From an uncultured Marinobacter sp. (GTDB taxonomy: Bacteria > Pseudomonadota > Gammaproteobacteria > Pseudomonadales > Oleiphilaceae), in assembly GCF_947488835.1 (NCBI RefSeq), contig NZ_CANLBK010000002.1, positions 496,001 to 560,000 on the forward strand: a DNA stretch of 64,000 bases. Direction: 5' to 3'. Positions 1 to 10,063 of this stretch are shown here, piece by piece. The translations under genes were made by a program, and so were the position numbers. How positions within the stretch are numbered: the first letter of the stretch is position 1; the number at the start of each line of letters is the position of its first letter. The notes under the pieces were generated by a model. The model saw only the letters and a program-made list of their open reading frames with translations. It ran no database searches and was not told the origin of the DNA.

Positions 1-1484
1 GCTATATAGAGCAGCTCGCGTTTGGGCAGGCCATGGATCAGACGCGCCGCTAATGGATAGTCGTCGCGGGCGTCCGGGCCGCTCATCCGCACCATGTTGC
101 GCACTACCCGCATGGTATGAGCATCAACCGTGTATATGTGAAAAAGGTCGTGCTGCATTTGGCCAATAATCAGGCCGAACTCTGGCAAATAGCGCCCAAG
201 CACGTTGTATTTCTTCATGGCTGAGAGGATTTCGTCCAGTGCATGGGGTGTTCGCATCAGTTCCATGAACAAGGATGTAACCGCCAGGTCAGAACGAAAG
301 GCGTCGTCAATCAGGTGCCTGTGTGCCCGCAAAGACCGGATAGTCGTTGCCCGGATGCCCTTGATTTCAGGATGCTGGGCCATCAATACAAAGATTTCCA
401 TAATGGCGTAGGGCGAGTAGGCAAAAACCTGGTTATTTACTGCTTCTATATAGTGGTTGCGGATCTGGAAGCGATTGTTGATCGGCTGAATATTGTCTTC
501 GGTGCCCGTGCCGAGTATGGCCTCGTCGTAAAACTGAAGAATAACGTCTGCCAATTCTGCCAGCGCCAGTACCGCACGGTAGTAGGATTGCATCATCAGT
601 TCGACATCCAGTCGCTTGCCTTCGTCCTTATAGCCCAGCATTTGGGCCAAAGCGCGCTGATGATCAAATAGTAGGCGGTTTTCGTTACGGTCTGCGATCA
701 ACTGGAGGCCATAGCGCAATCGCCATAGCAGGGTTTCGCCTTCCAGCAGAACCTGGTGCTCCTCATCGGTAAGGATGCTGAAGCGGGTCAGGTCGGCGAT
801 ACTCTGCAGGCCAAAGTGCCGCTTGGTTATCCAGCCAATGGTCTGTATGTCCCGCAGGGCGCCGGGTGAGCTTTTTACGTTGGGTTCGAGGTTGTACTCG
901 GTGTCGCTATACTTTTTGTGGCGTCGCTGTTGTTCTTTGCGCTTGGCAATAAAGTAGTCGCGGTCGGTAATGATGTTGTCGGAGTACGCTTGCTCGCTGA
1001 GCTCTTTGCGTAACTCATCCGGCCCGGCAATTGTGCGGGTTTCCAGCAGGTTGGTCAGTGTGGCGACATCGCCTCGTGCTGCGGCTTTGCTTTCTTCAAT
1101 GCTGCGAACACTGTGGCCGATGTCTAGCTTCAGATCCCAGAGCAGTGTGACAAAGGCGCCAAGATCCTCCTGCCAGCCCGGTTCGATACCCTCGCGGGTG
1201 AGCACAAGAAGATCAATATCCGAGTGGGGGTGCAGTTCACCCCGGCCGTATCCACCAACTGCTATCAGCGCAATGTCGGGTGAGCCGGAGAAAGGGTAGC
1301 GGTTCCAGATAAGCTTCAGAACGGTGTCGATGGTATCGGCTCTGGAGCGAACCAGAGCGCGCACGTCGGCACCCTGCCTGAAGGCTTCCGCATCTTCGTT
1401 GTAGCGTTCTTTTAACAGTTCCCTGGCTGCCATAACCGGGGAAGGGTCCCTGCTGATTCTGGCTTCCAGTTCCTGGCGCGTCAC
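1..1484 (-). CDS. glnD: Bifunctional PII uridylyltransferase/uridylyl-removing enzyme, partial (C-terminus outside window)
   Basis: GlnD senses glutamine and adds or removes UMP on PII proteins, controlling nitrogen assimilation. The first ~494 residues are here; the rest lies beyond the left edge. The nucleotidyltransferase motif GGYGRGELHPHSDIDLL sits near residue 70-90, and an HD-domain motif (FHIYTVDAHT) lies close to the truncated end. The chosen start is GTG at 1484, whose first base follows directly on the TAA of map, so the two genes are translated in tandem from one message. glnD next to map and divergent from rpsB is the usual gammaproteobacterial order. The ACT domains expected at the C-terminus cannot be seen. 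Confidence 0.95.
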   Translation of the reverse strand, partial: MTRQELEARISRDPSPVMAARELLKERYNEDAEAFRQGADVRALVRSRADTIDTVLKLIWNRYPFSGSPDIALIAVGGYGRGELHPHSDIDLLVLTREGIEPGWQEDLGAFVTLLWDLKLDIGHSVRSIEESKAAARGDVATLTNLLETRTIAGPDELRKELSEQAYSDNIITDRDYFIAKRKEQQRRHKKYSDTEYNLEPNVKSSPGALRDIQTIGWITKRHFGLQSIADLTRFSILTDEEHQVLLEGETLLWRLRYGLQLIADRNENRLLFDHQRALAQMLGYKDEGKRLDVELMMQSYYRAVLALAELADVILQFYDEAILGTGTEDNIQPINNRFQIRNHYIEAVNNQVFAYSPYAIMEIFVLMAQHPEIKGIRATTIRSLRAHRHLIDDAFRSDLAVTSLFMELMRTPHALDEILSAMKKYNVLGRYLPEFGLIIGQMQHDLFHIYTVDAHTMRVVRNMVRMSGPDARDDYPLAARLIHGLPKRELLYI

Positions 1485-2255
1485 TTAGAAGGACTCCTCC
1501 GACCGTTTCGTCAGAACTTCATAACCATCCGCAGTGACCAGAATGGTGTGCTCCCATTGCGCTGAAAGCTTGTGGTCTTTGGTGACTACGGTCCACTGGT
1601 CTGGCAGCAGTTTGGTGTGGTACTTGCCTTGGTTGATCATGGGTTCAATCGTGAAGGTCATGCCTTCCTGCAGTGCCATCCCAGTGCCCGGCTTGCCGTA
1701 GTGCATAACTTGCGGCTCTTCATGGAACACTTTTCCAATCCCGTGGCCGCAATAGTCTCGCACCACCGAATAACGGTGTTTTTCAGCGTGCTGCTGGATT
1801 ACATGGCCGATGTCGCCCAAGCGCGCGCCAGGCTTCACCAGCTCAATACCTTTATAGAGACATTCCTGAGTGATTTTGATCAGGCGCTCAGTACCGGGCT
1901 TTGGCTTGCCAACGATCCACATTTTGCTGGTGTCGCCGTGGTACTCATCTTTTATTACCGTAACGTCAATATTCACGATGTCGCCGTCCTTCAGAACTTT
2001 CTTTTCTGAAGGGATGCCGTGGCAGATAACATGGTTCACTGAAATGCATACGGATTTCGGAAAGCCTTTATAGTTCAACGGTGCGGGAATCGCATTTTGC
2101 TCGTTGACGATGTAGTCGTGGCAGATCTGGTTGAGCTCTTCGGTGGAAACACCAGGCTTGATGTGCTCCCCGATCATTTCTAGAACTTCAGCTGCCAGGC
2201 GGCCGGCCACACGCATCTTTTCAATTTCTTCCGGAGTCTTGATCGATACTTGCAT
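1485..2255 (-). CDS. map: Type I methionine aminopeptidase
   Basis: Removes the initiator methionine from nascent proteins in the cytoplasm. At 256 residues it has the normal length of bacterial type Ia enzymes. Metal-ligand segments are visible: NIDVTVIKDEYHGDTSK (two Asp), GHGIGKVFHEEP (His), FTIEPM (Glu) and the C-terminal QWEHTILVT (Glu). Upstream on the same strand is AGGAAG as ribosome site and a sigma-70-like promoter at 2287-2315. It is cotranscribed with glnD, which starts on the next base after its stop codon. Confidence 0.97.
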   Translation of the reverse strand: MQVSIKTPEEIEKMRVAGRLAAEVLEMIGEHIKPGVSTEELNQICHDYIVNEQNAIPAPLNYKGFPKSVCISVNHVICHGIPSEKKVLKDGDIVNIDVTVIKDEYHGDTSKMWIVGKPKPGTERLIKITQECLYKGIELVKPGARLGDIGHVIQQHAEKHRYSVVRDYCGHGIGKVFHEEPQVMHYGKPGTGMALQEGMTFTIEPMINQGKYHTKLLPDQWTVVTKDHKLSAQWEHTILVTADGYEVLTKRSEESF

Positions 2256-2286
2256 TGGGCTTCCTATTGATTTGTGTCAAACGAGC

Positions 2287-2315
2287 ATTTTAAGGTCCCC
2301 GGGCTCAGGGCACAA
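2287..2315 (-). promoter_or_regulatory. Sigma-70-type promoter for map-glnD
   Basis: On the minus strand TTGTGC (2315-2310) and TAAAAT (2292-2287) are separated by 17 bp. The -10 end lies about 30 nt before the map start codon. This is a pattern match only. Confidence 0.5.
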
Positions 2316-2358
2316 GGAAGCAAAGGCTCAAAAATAATGGCGCGGGGTGGTGGTTTTA

Positions 2359-2517
2359 TGGTATAAACGCGCCCGCTGGAAACAAATCCGGCAAATTCGA
2401 GCACGTGTCAACACGTTGCCCCAGGGTGCCTGCTCCCGCTTTAAATCTATATAGGGAGCCTGGTTGGGGTAATTGGACGCGTGTAAGACTAACCCGAAGC
2501 TAAACTAAGGTAATATC
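2359..2517 (+). promoter_or_regulatory. rpsB promoter and 5' leader
   Basis: An extended -10 (TG-G-TATAAA, 2359-2367) without a good -35 is followed by a ~150-nt untranslated leader. The leader holds an ACGTG-TCAA-CACGT hairpin at about 2404-2417 and GC-rich stretches before the rpsB start. In gammaproteobacteria the rpsB leader is a known target of S2 autoregulation. Whether this one folds into that motif was not computed. Confidence 0.4.
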
Positions 2518-3264
2518 ATGGCTCAGGTAAATATGCGTGACCTGCTCAAGGCAGGTGCTCACTTTGGTCACCAGACTCGCTACTGGAACCCAAAAATGTC
2601 GAAGTACATCTTCGGCGCCCGTAACAAGATTCATATCATCAACCTTGAGCAGACTGTTCCTGCCATGAATGAAGCGCTTAACTTCGTTCAGCAACTGACA
2701 GAGAGCAAGAACAAGATTTTGTTTGTTGGCACCAAGCGCGCCGCAGCCAAGGTCATCAAGGAAGAAGCCGAGCGTTCCGGCCAGCCTTTTGTTAACCATC
2801 GCTGGCTCGGCGGCATGCTGACCAACTACAAGACCATTCGTCAGTCCATCCGTCGCTACCGTGAACTGGAAGCCCAGAGCAAAGACGGTACTTTCGATAA
2901 GTTGACCAAAAAAGAAGCACTTGAGCGCACCCGTGAAATGGATAAGCTCGAGCGTTCTATTGGTGGTATCAAAGATATGGGCGGTCTGCCTGACGCTTTG
3001 TTCGTTATCGACGTTGATCACGAGCGCATTGCCATTAAAGAAGCCAACAAGCTGGGCATCCCCGTTATCGGTGTTGTTGATACCAACAGCAACCCGGATG
3101 GTGTTGATTTTGTAATCCCGGGTAATGATGACGCTATTCGTGCAATCCAGATTTATGTGAAAGCGGTTGCTGACACCTGCCTGGAATCTGCTCAGGCTGG
3201 CGGCGCTGACGAATTTGTTGAAGTTGCCGAAGACTCTGCAGGCGCCGCTCCGGCTGCCGAGTGA
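2518..3264 (+). CDS. rpsB: 30S ribosomal protein S2
   Basis: Component of the small ribosomal subunit, joining late in assembly and needed for S1 binding. The 248 residues match the family: the N-terminus [20 protein letters not shown], the segment [17 protein letters not shown] and the region [17 protein letters not shown] are all typical. An Ala/Glu-rich tail ends the protein. It is followed by tsf, with a perfect 12-bp hairpin between them. A long open frame on the opposite strand is only a codon-bias shadow. Confidence 0.98.
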   Translation: MAQVNMRDLLKAGAHFGHQTRYWNPKMSKYIFGARNKIHIINLEQTVPAMNEALNFVQQLTESKNKILFVGTKRAAAKVIKEEAERSGQPFVNHRWLGGMLTNYKTIRQSIRRYRELEAQSKDGTFDKLTKKEALERTREMDKLERSIGGIKDMGGLPDALFVIDVDHERIAIKEANKLGIPVIGVVDTNSNPDGVDFVIPGNDDAIRAIQIYVKAVADTCLESAQAGGADEFVEVAEDSAGAAPAAE

Positions 3265-3290
3265 TACATCTGCATCACTGATGAGATATA

Positions 3291-3322
3291 AGACATGCCA
3301 GGGAGAGTGTCCTGGCATGTCT
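3291..3322 (+). terminator. rpsB-tsf intercistronic hairpin (attenuator-like)
   Basis: Perfect 12-bp inverted repeat: AGACATGCCAGG (3291-3302), an 8-nt loop, CCTGGCATGTCT (3311-3322). No U-run follows, so it is more likely a partial terminator, pause or RNA-stability element than a full stop. That fits S2 and EF-Ts being needed in different amounts. Confidence 0.55.
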
Positions 3323-3357
3323 TCCCACCGATTTCAGAAAAGTTAAGAGGACTGAAC

Positions 3358-4227
3358 ATGGCTGCTATTACCGCTGCAATGGTCAAAGAACTGCGCGACC
3401 GCACTGGCCTTGGCATGATGGAGTGTAAAAAAGCTCTGGTTGAATCTGAGGGCAGTGTAGACGCGGCAATTGAAGAGCTGCGCAAGTCTTCCGGTCTGAA
3501 AGCTGCCAAGAAAGCAGGCCGTATCGCCGCTGAAGGTGTTTCGTTGATCAAGATCTCCGACGACAATACCGTTGCTTATATTCTGGAAGTTAACTCTGAA
3601 ACAGACTTCGTTGCCCGCGACGAGAACCTTCTGAACTTTGCTAACGACGTGCTGAACGTTGCCTTTGAAAAAGGCGAGACAGACGTTGCCAAGCTGATGG
3701 AAGGTGAGCTGGAATCCAAGCGCGAAGCACTGGTTCAGAAAATCGGCGAAAACATTACTGTCCGTCGCCTGGTTTCAGTTAAAGGTCCGGTAGTGGGTGG
3801 CTACGTTCACAGCAACAACAAGATTGCTTCTGTTGTAGCTTTGACGGCTGGCGATGCTGAGCTTGCTCGTGATATCGCGATGCACGCTGCTGCAGTTAAC
3901 CCGCGTGTTGCCAAGCCTGAAGATATGCCGGCTGAAGAGCTGGAGAAAGAGAAAGAAGTCATCCGTGCTCAGCCAGACATGGAAGGCAAGCCTGCCGAAA
4001 TCGTTGAGAAAATGATGGGCGGCCGTATTCAGAAGTTCCTCAAGGAAAACAGCCTTGTTGAGCAGCCTTTCGTTAAAAACCCGGAGCAGACTGTAGGCCA
4101 GCTTATTAAAGCGGCCGGCGGCGAGCTGGTTGGTTTTGTTCGCCTGGAAGTGGGCGAGGGCATTGAAAGAGAAGAAGTAGACTTTGCTGCTGAGGTTGCT
4201 GCTGCAGCCGGTACTGGCAAGGCCTGA
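3358..4227 (+). CDS. tsf: Translation elongation factor Ts
   Basis: Guanine-nucleotide exchange factor for EF-Tu. The start is ATG 3358, preceded by AAGAGGA; this gives [20 protein letters not shown], the canonical N-terminal UBA-like domain. An in-frame ATG at 3295 falls inside the intercistronic hairpin and is unlikely to be used. The product is 289 residues and includes the [17 protein letters not shown] core motif and two repeated EF-Tu-binding subdomains. It is the second gene of the rpsB-tsf operon, with pyrH and frr downstream as usual. Confidence 0.97.
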   Translation: MAAITAAMVKELRDRTGLGMMECKKALVESEGSVDAAIEELRKSSGLKAAKKAGRIAAEGVSLIKISDDNTVAYILEVNSETDFVARDENLLNFANDVLNVAFEKGETDVAKLMEGELESKREALVQKIGENITVRRLVSVKGPVVGGYVHSNNKIASVVALTAGDAELARDIAMHAAAVNPRVAKPEDMPAEELEKEKEVIRAQPDMEGKPAEIVEKMMGGRIQKFLKENSLVEQPFVKNPEQTVGQLIKAAGGELVGFVRLEVGEGIEREEVDFAAEVAAAAGTGKA

Positions 4228-4235
4228 TTTTTCTC

Positions 4236-4262
4236 GGCGCTGTGACGGTCAGTTACAGCGCC
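4236..4262 (+). terminator. Hairpin downstream of tsf
   Basis: GGCGCTGT (4236-4243) pairs with ACAGCGCC (4255-4262) across an 11-nt loop that can add two more pairs. No T-run follows, so termination may be partial and pyrH may still receive read-through. The rest of the 180-nt tsf-pyrH gap shows no reading frame worth calling. Confidence 0.4.
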
Positions 4263-4408
4263 ACCTGAGTCTGCCACGTTGGCTGGATTTTTCCGGCTCT
4301 CGTGGCGGGCTTGTATCTGAGATCCCCCTTTTTCAAGGAGTATGTCAGATGCAAGCCTGCAATGCGTATCACGCCGGATAGCAGTTAACAGACAAAAAGG
4401 GGATCAGT

Positions 4409-5137
4409 ATGCCGACATCATCAAAAAACCAGCCAAGATACAATCGTGTTCTGCTCAAGCTCAGTGGCGAAGCCCTGATGGGCGAGCATGATTTCGGTAT
4501 TGACCCCAAAGTTCTTGATCGGATGGCGCTTGAAATCGGTGCTTTGATTGGCATCGGCATTCAGGTTGGCCTCGTTATTGGCGGTGGCAACCTGTTCAGA
4601 GGGGCTTCGCTGAGCGAGGCTGGAATGGATCGTGTTACTGGCGACCACATGGGCATGCTGGCCACGGTAATGAATGGCCTTGCCATGCGCGACGCTTTGG
4701 AGCGTTCAAACATACGTACCCGGGTTATGTCAGCCATTCCCATGAGTGGTATTGTTGAGCACTATGATCGCCGCCGCGCTGTCCGCGATCTTAAAGACGG
4801 TGACGTTGTTATTTTTTGTGCAGGTACCGGCAACCCCTTCTTCACAACAGATTCTGCGGCGTGCCTGCGTGGTATCGAGATTCAGGCAGATGCCGTGCTG
4901 AAGGCAACGAAAGTAGATGGTGTGTACTCAGCGGATCCTTACCTTGACCCGACTGCAGAAAAGTACGACAAACTGTCTTATGATGAAGTACTCGACAAGA
5001 AGCTGGGCGTGATGGATCTGACCGCTATCCTCCTGGCGCGGGATCATGGGATGCCGCTGCGTGTTTTTGATATGAACCGTCCGGGCGCCCTGACGCGCAT
5101 CGTGACCGGCGAGAAAGAAGGTACATTGATCGAATAA
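4409..5137 (+). CDS. pyrH: UMP kinase
   Basis: Phosphorylates UMP to UDP in pyrimidine nucleotide synthesis; bacterial enzymes of this amino-acid-kinase fold are hexameric. The 242-residue product shows [13 protein letters not shown] at the N-terminus, the glycine loop [13 protein letters not shown], the segment [16 protein letters not shown], and [11 protein letters not shown] near the nucleotide site. A purine-rich ribosome site (AAAAAGGGGAT) precedes ATG 4409. It sits between tsf and frr in the standard translation-linked cluster. Confidence 0.97.
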   Translation: MPTSSKNQPRYNRVLLKLSGEALMGEHDFGIDPKVLDRMALEIGALIGIGIQVGLVIGGGNLFRGASLSEAGMDRVTGDHMGMLATVMNGLAMRDALERSNIRTRVMSAIPMSGIVEHYDRRRAVRDLKDGDVVIFCAGTGNPFFTTDSAACLRGIEIQADAVLKATKVDGVYSADPYLDPTAEKYDKLSYDEVLDKKLGVMDLTAILLARDHGMPLRVFDMNRPGALTRIVTGEKEGTLIE

Positions 5138-5178
5138 CGGGTTTTATGCAGCCCGACGAACGAATTGAGGATGATTAC

Positions 5179-5736
5179 GTGATTAACGACATAAAAGCTG
5201 AAGCCGAGAAGAAGATGGAAAAGAGCCTTGAGGCTCTGCACTCGGCGTTCAACAAGATCCGTACCGGCCGGGCCCACCCGTCGATTCTGGACAGTGTGAT
5301 GGTTAACTACTACGGGCAGGAGACACCGCTGAAGCAGGTGGCGAGTGTTAACGTAGAAGATAACCGTACGTTGGCGGTGTCGCCTTGGGAAAAGAACCTG
5401 GTGCCCGTTATCGAGAAGGCCATCATGGCTTCAGATCTCGGCCTGAACCCTGCAACTAGCGGCGATCTGATCCGTATACCTATGCCGATGCTGACGGAAG
5501 AAACCCGTAAGCATATGGTTAAGCAATCGAAGGCGGATGCGGAGAATGGTCGTGTTTCCATCCGGAATGCCCGTCGCGATGCAAACAGCATGATGAAAGA
5601 CCTGCTGAAAGACAAAGACATCAGCGAAGATGATGTGCGCAAGGGTGAGGACGAAATCCAGAAGCTGACAGATCGCTACATCGCTGAAGTCGAGAAGATG
5701 CTGAAAGCTAAAGAAGAGGATCTGATGGCGGTTTGA
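5179..5736 (+). CDS. frr: Ribosome recycling factor
   Basis: Splits post-termination ribosomes together with EF-G. The start chosen is GTG 5179, preceded by TTGAGGA, giving 185 residues, exactly the usual family length. The in-frame ATG at 5146 would add 11 residues with no family counterpart. Characteristic segments are AFNKIRTGRAHPSILD, TLAVSPWEKNLVPVIEKAI, NPATSGDLIRIPMP and LTEETRKHMVK. The helical C-terminus is rich in Lys and Glu. pyrH ends 41 nt before this start. Confidence 0.95.
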   Translation: MINDIKAEAEKKMEKSLEALHSAFNKIRTGRAHPSILDSVMVNYYGQETPLKQVASVNVEDNRTLAVSPWEKNLVPVIEKAIMASDLGLNPATSGDLIRIPMPMLTEETRKHMVKQSKADAENGRVSIRNARRDANSMMKDLLKDKDISEDDVRKGEDEIQKLTDRYIAEVEKMLKAKEEDLMAV

Positions 5737-5803
5737 TCGCCACGGTTCACTGCAAGCGAAACACGGCCAGTAGGGGTGTTCTATTGGCTGTACAGGGGAT
5801 TTC

Positions 5804-6574
5804 ATGACGGGATCAGTATCCGCAGAAATTCCGGTGTCGGCTGATAGCCGGCCCCGGCATGTGGCCATTATCATGGATGGTAACAACCGGTGGGCAAAAT
5901 CACGCCTGCTTAAAGGAGTGGCGGGGCACAAGGCCGGAGTAGAGTCTGTCAGGGCCGTTGTTGAAACCTGTGCCCGCGAAGGCGTTGAAGTACTTACGCT
6001 GTTCGCCTTCTCAAGCGAGAACTGGCGGCGCCCAAAGGATGAAGTGTCGGCTCTCATGAAGCTGTTTCTTTTTGCTTTGGAGCGGGAAGTCAGAAAGCTG
6101 CATCGCAACGATATCCGCTTACGGATCATTGGTGACCGTTCCGCGTTTAATGCGACCCTGCAAGAGCATATGGCCAAGGCAGAGGAGCTCACCCGCAACA
6201 ACACCAGAATGACTCTTGTCATCGCTGCAAACTACGGCGGCCATTGGGATATTGCCCAGGCAGCCCAGCAGGTTGCCCAAATGGTGAAGAGCGGCGAGCT
6301 TGAACCTACTGATATTACCGATGATCTTATACAGCAGCACCTGAGCATTGGTGATCTTCCAATGCCGGATCTGATGATCCGGACGGCCGGTGAGCAGCGG
6401 ATCAGTAACTTCATGCTTTGGCATCTCGCCTATACCGAGCTGTACTTCTCGCCCGTGTTCTGGCCCGACTTCAAAGAAGAAGAAATGTGCAAGGCATTGC
6501 AGGCCTATGCCGGACGTCAGCGCCGTTTTGGTCAGACGGACGACCAGATCGTGGCCAAGACGTCACAACAATAA
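5804..6574 (+). CDS. uppS: Isoprenyl transferase (undecaprenyl diphosphate synthase)
   Basis: Cis-prenyltransferase that builds the C55 undecaprenyl diphosphate carrier for peptidoglycan, O-antigen and other wall polymers. The pyrophosphate-binding signature HVAIIMDGNNRWAK is near residue 25, FSSENWRRP in the middle, and the C-terminal TAGEQRISNFMLWHLAY holds the substrate-binding Arg and Ser. The family more often has GGE than AGE at that place. At 256 residues the size is normal. It starts the lipid and envelope part of the cluster, 21 nt ahead of cdsA. Confidence 0.96.
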   Translation: MTGSVSAEIPVSADSRPRHVAIIMDGNNRWAKSRLLKGVAGHKAGVESVRAVVETCAREGVEVLTLFAFSSENWRRPKDEVSALMKLFLFALEREVRKLHRNDIRLRIIGDRSAFNATLQEHMAKAEELTRNNTRMTLVIAANYGGHWDIAQAAQQVAQMVKSGELEPTDITDDLIQQHLSIGDLPMPDLMIRTAGEQRISNFMLWHLAYTELYFSPVFWPDFKEEEMCKALQAYAGRQRRFGQTDDQIVAKTSQQ

Positions 6575-6595
6575 CGAATGACAGCGACCTAAATT

Positions 6596-7435
6596 GTGCT
6601 AAAAACCCGAATTATCACCGCCCTTATTCTCGCACCCATCGCTATTGGAGGCATTTTTTTTCTGCCACCTATGGGGTTTGCTTTATTTATGGCCGCGATC
6701 ATTACGCTGGGCGCTTGGGAATGGGCCAATATGTCTGGCTTCGAGCAGCAACCGCTGCGGATCGGTTATGCGGCCGTTATAGCTGCCATTCTCTACGGTC
6801 TGTTTGATGTGTCTGCCGTTCCGGTGCTTTGGCTGGCGCTTCTCTGGTGGGTTGTGTGTTTTTTACTGGTACGCAACTACCCGGCAGGTTCAGGGTGGTG
6901 GGGCAGCAGGCCTGTGCGAGCTCTCATGGGCGTACTGGTTCTTGTGCCTGCTTGGGTTGGTTTGAACCATCTTCGAGCCGCAGGCTTTCAGTTCGGCAAT
7001 ACAGATAACAACCTCCTGGTGATTCTGTATGTGTTCTGCGTTGTCTGGGTGGCAGATATTGGAGCTTACTTTGCAGGCCGGGCTTTCGGTAAGGCAAAGC
7101 TCGCCCCCAGAGTCAGTCCTGGCAAGTCCTGGGCCGGCGTATACGGTGGCTTGGTCGCTGTGGCTGTATTGGCTTTGGTTGCGAGCGCTCTAGCTTCCGC
7201 AAGCCTGGTTGACACCATGATGCTGGTTGCGGCAACGTTGGTAACCGGCCTGGTGTCTGTGCTTGGGGATCTTCTGGAAAGCATGCTCAAGCGCTTCAGA
7301 GGTATCAAGGACAGCAGTGCTCTGCTGCCAGGGCATGGCGGGATACTGGATCGTATTGACAGCCTCACTGCCGCCGCTCCCGTGTTTGCGCTTATTATTA
7401 CGCAACTTGGCTGGCTGACAGTCGGGCACTTGTGA
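6596..7435 (+). CDS. cdsA: Phosphatidate cytidylyltransferase
   Basis: Makes CDP-diacylglycerol from phosphatidate and CTP, the branch point for bacterial phospholipids, in the inner membrane. The 279-residue product is very hydrophobic with about eight predicted membrane segments. Near its end is the CDS signature: [19 protein letters not shown]. The start is GTG 6596 ([14 protein letters not shown]); no upstream in-frame ATG exists. The ribosome site is weak. Its stop overlaps a possible GTG start of dxr, so the two are coupled. Confidence 0.95.
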   Translation: MLKTRIITALILAPIAIGGIFFLPPMGFALFMAAIITLGAWEWANMSGFEQQPLRIGYAAVIAAILYGLFDVSAVPVLWLALLWWVVCFLLVRNYPAGSGWWGSRPVRALMGVLVLVPAWVGLNHLRAAGFQFGNTDNNLLVILYVFCVVWVADIGAYFAGRAFGKAKLAPRVSPGKSWAGVYGGLVAVAVLALVASALASASLVDTMMLVAATLVTGLVSVLGDLLESMLKRFRGIKDSSALLPGHGGILDRIDSLTAAAPVFALIITQLGWLTVGHL

Positions 7436-7437
7436 GT

Positions 7438-8622
7438 ATGGTAAATCGCTCTGTTACGGTACTGGGGGCGACCGGCTCAATCGGACTTTCCACCCTCGAT
7501 GTCATTCGCCGTCATCCCGAACGGTTCTCAGTGTATGGGCTTACCGCAAGCACCCACGCTGAAGAGCTTGCCGTGCTGTGCCGGGAATTCCTCCCGAAAG
7601 TAGCGGTAATGGCAGATGCCGCTGCTGCACAAAGGCTCACAGAATTACTTTCAGACCTTCCTCAAATATCAGTGTTGAGTGGTGAAGCGGGGCTTTGTGA
7701 AGTGGCTTCCGCCCCGCAAGTCTGCACCGTTATGGCTGCCATTGTTGGTGCGGCAGGCCTTGCGCCGACACTTGCCGCCGTGCGTGCAAGCAAGCGTGTG
7801 TTGCTGGCCAATAAAGAAGCATTGGTAATGTCTGGCAAACTTTTTATGGACGCCGTATCGGCTTCTGGCGCAGAGCTGTTGCCGATAGATTCCGAGCATA
7901 ATGCGATCTTTCAATGCTTGCCGGCTGAAAAGGTTCGCGACCCGGAAGGTGCTGGTATTACCCGTATTCTGCTCACCGCTTCTGGTGGCCCTTTTCGGGA
8001 GACCAGCGCTCAAGACCTGCGCTCAGTGACGCCTGCTCAAGCCTGCGCTCATCCAAACTGGTCCATGGGGCAGAAAATCTCGGTTGATTCTGCCACTTTG
8101 ATGAACAAAGGGCTTGAGTTGATTGAGGCATGCTGGCTGTTTAATACCACGCCAGATCGCATTGAGGTCCATGTGCACCCGGAGAGCATCATTCACTCAA
8201 TGGTAGAGTACGCTGACGGCTCTGTACTGGCTCAACTTGGCAGCCCTGATATGCGCACGCCCATCGCCAATGGATTGGCTTGGCCCGAGCGTATTGATGC
8301 CGGGGTCGCGGCACTGGATCTTTTCGCTATAGGGCGGTTTCATTTTGAAAGACCGGATCTTTTGCGCTTCCCCTGCCTTCGGTTAGCCGCAGAAGCATTT
8401 GAGCAGGGAGGAACCGCGCCTGCCGTGTTGAATGCTGCGAATGAGGTGGCGGTGAGTGAGTTCCTGAAAGGGAACCTCGCATTTACGGACATTCCGGTTG
8501 TCATTGAGCGAACTCTGTCAGTAACACCAGTGGTACCTGCGGACAGTTTTGATACCATCTTCGCGAAGAACTCAGAGGCACGGCAACGGGCGCAGGAACA
8601 GATCCGCCTGTTAACGGTCTGA
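7438..8622 (+). CDS. dxr: 1-deoxy-D-xylulose-5-phosphate reductoisomerase
   Basis: First committed step of the MEP isoprenoid pathway: NADPH-dependent conversion of DXP to MEP. The NADPH loop [18 protein letters not shown] lies at the N-terminus. The metal and substrate segments [23 protein letters not shown] and [18 protein letters not shown] are present, and so is [12 protein letters not shown]. Length is 394 residues from ATG 7438; a GTG at 7432 would add two. It feeds precursors to uppS upstream in the same operon. Confidence 0.96.
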   Translation: MVNRSVTVLGATGSIGLSTLDVIRRHPERFSVYGLTASTHAEELAVLCREFLPKVAVMADAAAAQRLTELLSDLPQISVLSGEAGLCEVASAPQVCTVMAAIVGAAGLAPTLAAVRASKRVLLANKEALVMSGKLFMDAVSASGAELLPIDSEHNAIFQCLPAEKVRDPEGAGITRILLTASGGPFRETSAQDLRSVTPAQACAHPNWSMGQKISVDSATLMNKGLELIEACWLFNTTPDRIEVHVHPESIIHSMVEYADGSVLAQLGSPDMRTPIANGLAWPERIDAGVAALDLFAIGRFHFERPDLLRFPCLRLAAEAFEQGGTAPAVLNAANEVAVSEFLKGNLAFTDIPVVIERTLSVTPVVPADSFDTIFAKNSEARQRAQEQIRLLTV

Positions 8623-8669
8623 TGTAACTTAGAGATTTTCGCCGGGTTGGCGCTTAAACCAGGAATGCT

Positions 8670-10019
8670 ATGCAGATTATTCAAACCGTACTTGCTCTTG
8701 CGCTTACATTGGGGATACTCGTTACCCTGCACGAGTATGGCCACTTCTGGGTTGCGCGCCGCTGCGGTGTGAAAGTGCTGCGCTTCTCAGTGGGTTTTGG
8801 TAAGCCCCTGTTCTCTTGGTACGATCGCCACGGCACTGAATTCGCAATAGCTGCCATTCCGTTGGGCGGCTACGTTAAAATGCTTGATGAGCGAGAGGGG
8901 CCAGTCCCCGAAGAGCTCAGAGATCAGGCTTTTACTTCCAAGCCGCCCTCCCAGCGGATTGCCATTGCCGCTGCAGGCCCGGTTGCCAACTTTTTGTTTG
9001 CTATTTTCGCCTACTGGCTGCTTGGCGTAGTGGGTGTTACTCACGTTGCGCCGATTGTGGGCGACGTTGCCAAGGAAAGCGTTGCCAGCAATGTCGGCCT
9101 GCGGGAGGGCATGGAAATCCACGCGGTAGACGGGCATCGAGTGAGCTCCTGGCGTGATGTGAATATGCGCATTCTTGAGCGTGCTGGCGAGCAGGGAGTT
9201 ATCACCCTGGATGTTTCCAGCGCTGGTGCTCAGGGAACTTTGAGTGGCGAGCTGGGTGGGTGGAGCCTTAGTGACGAAACGCCGAACCCGCTTGGTGAGT
9301 TTGGTATCACGCCTTGGCGGCCAGATGTTCCAGCCATACTTGGCCAGATCGCAGACGGTGGCCGTGCCCAGATTGCGGGCTTGCAGACCGGTGATCACGT
9401 TCTTGCTGTGAATGACGAGCCCATTGCGAACTGGTTCGAGTTGGTTGCATCGATTCGTGGTGCACCTGAGCAAACACTGGCTCTTACCATTGAACGTGCT
9501 GGTTTGGAACAGTCTGTACAGGTTACTCCGGCTGAGAAAAAGCAGGATAGTGGCGAGGTGATCGGCTTTGTAGGCGCTGGCGTTGAGGCAGTATCGTGGC
9601 CAGACAGCGTAATGCGCGACGTTCGCTACGGCCCTCTGGCTGCCATCCCCATCGCGCTGGATGAAACCTGGGCAGACACCCGCCTTACACTGGTTGCCAT
9701 TAAAAAGATGGTTACAGGATTGCTCTCACCCAGTAACCTCAGTGGCCCAATTACGATTGCCCGTGTAGCTGAAGCCAGTGTCAGCTCAGGATTTGAAGAC
9801 TTTATTCGATTTTTGGCTTACCTGAGCGTTAGCTTGGGAATCTTGAATCTATTGCCTGTTCCTGTGCTGGATGGTGGCCATATCGTGTATTACACCATTG
9901 AGGCAATCCGCAAAAAGCCGGTTTCGGATGCGGTCCAGGAGCTTGGATTACGAATTGGTATGGCAATGATCCTCACATTAATGGTGTTTGCTCTTTACAA
10001 CGACCTGATGCGGTTGTGA
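8670..10019 (+). CDS. rseP: RIP metalloprotease RseP (site-2 protease)
   Basis: Intramembrane zinc protease that cleaves anti-sigma factor RseA after DegS, releasing sigma-E under envelope stress; it also clears signal peptide remnants. The zinc motif HEYGH is at residues 21-25 in the first membrane helix. The third metal ligand lies in LNLLPVPVLDGGH near residue 395. Two PDZ-like domains fill the periplasmic middle (roughly 115-290). At 449 residues it is full length. It precedes bamA, whose expression is sigma-E controlled in relatives. Confidence 0.97.
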   Translation: MQIIQTVLALALTLGILVTLHEYGHFWVARRCGVKVLRFSVGFGKPLFSWYDRHGTEFAIAAIPLGGYVKMLDEREGPVPEELRDQAFTSKPPSQRIAIAAAGPVANFLFAIFAYWLLGVVGVTHVAPIVGDVAKESVASNVGLREGMEIHAVDGHRVSSWRDVNMRILERAGEQGVITLDVSSAGAQGTLSGELGGWSLSDETPNPLGEFGITPWRPDVPAILGQIADGGRAQIAGLQTGDHVLAVNDEPIANWFELVASIRGAPEQTLALTIERAGLEQSVQVTPAEKKQDSGEVIGFVGAGVEAVSWPDSVMRDVRYGPLAAIPIALDETWADTRLTLVAIKKMVTGLLSPSNLSGPITIARVAEASVSSGFEDFIRFLAYLSVSLGILNLLPVPVLDGGHIVYYTIEAIRKKPVSDAVQELGLRIGMAMILTLMVFALYNDLMRL

Positions 10020-10063
10020 GAATTGCGGGCTCCTTACGCGCATTAACCAGGCGAAATAATTGA

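Noticed and set aside
2500..3318. A 272-codon open frame on the strand opposite rpsB
   Set aside because: It mirrors the strongly biased codons of rpsB and has no ribosome site or recognisable protein features.
5146..5178. Upstream ATG as frr start
   Set aside because: It adds 11 residues absent from the family; GTG 5179 with a good ribosome site gives the standard 185.
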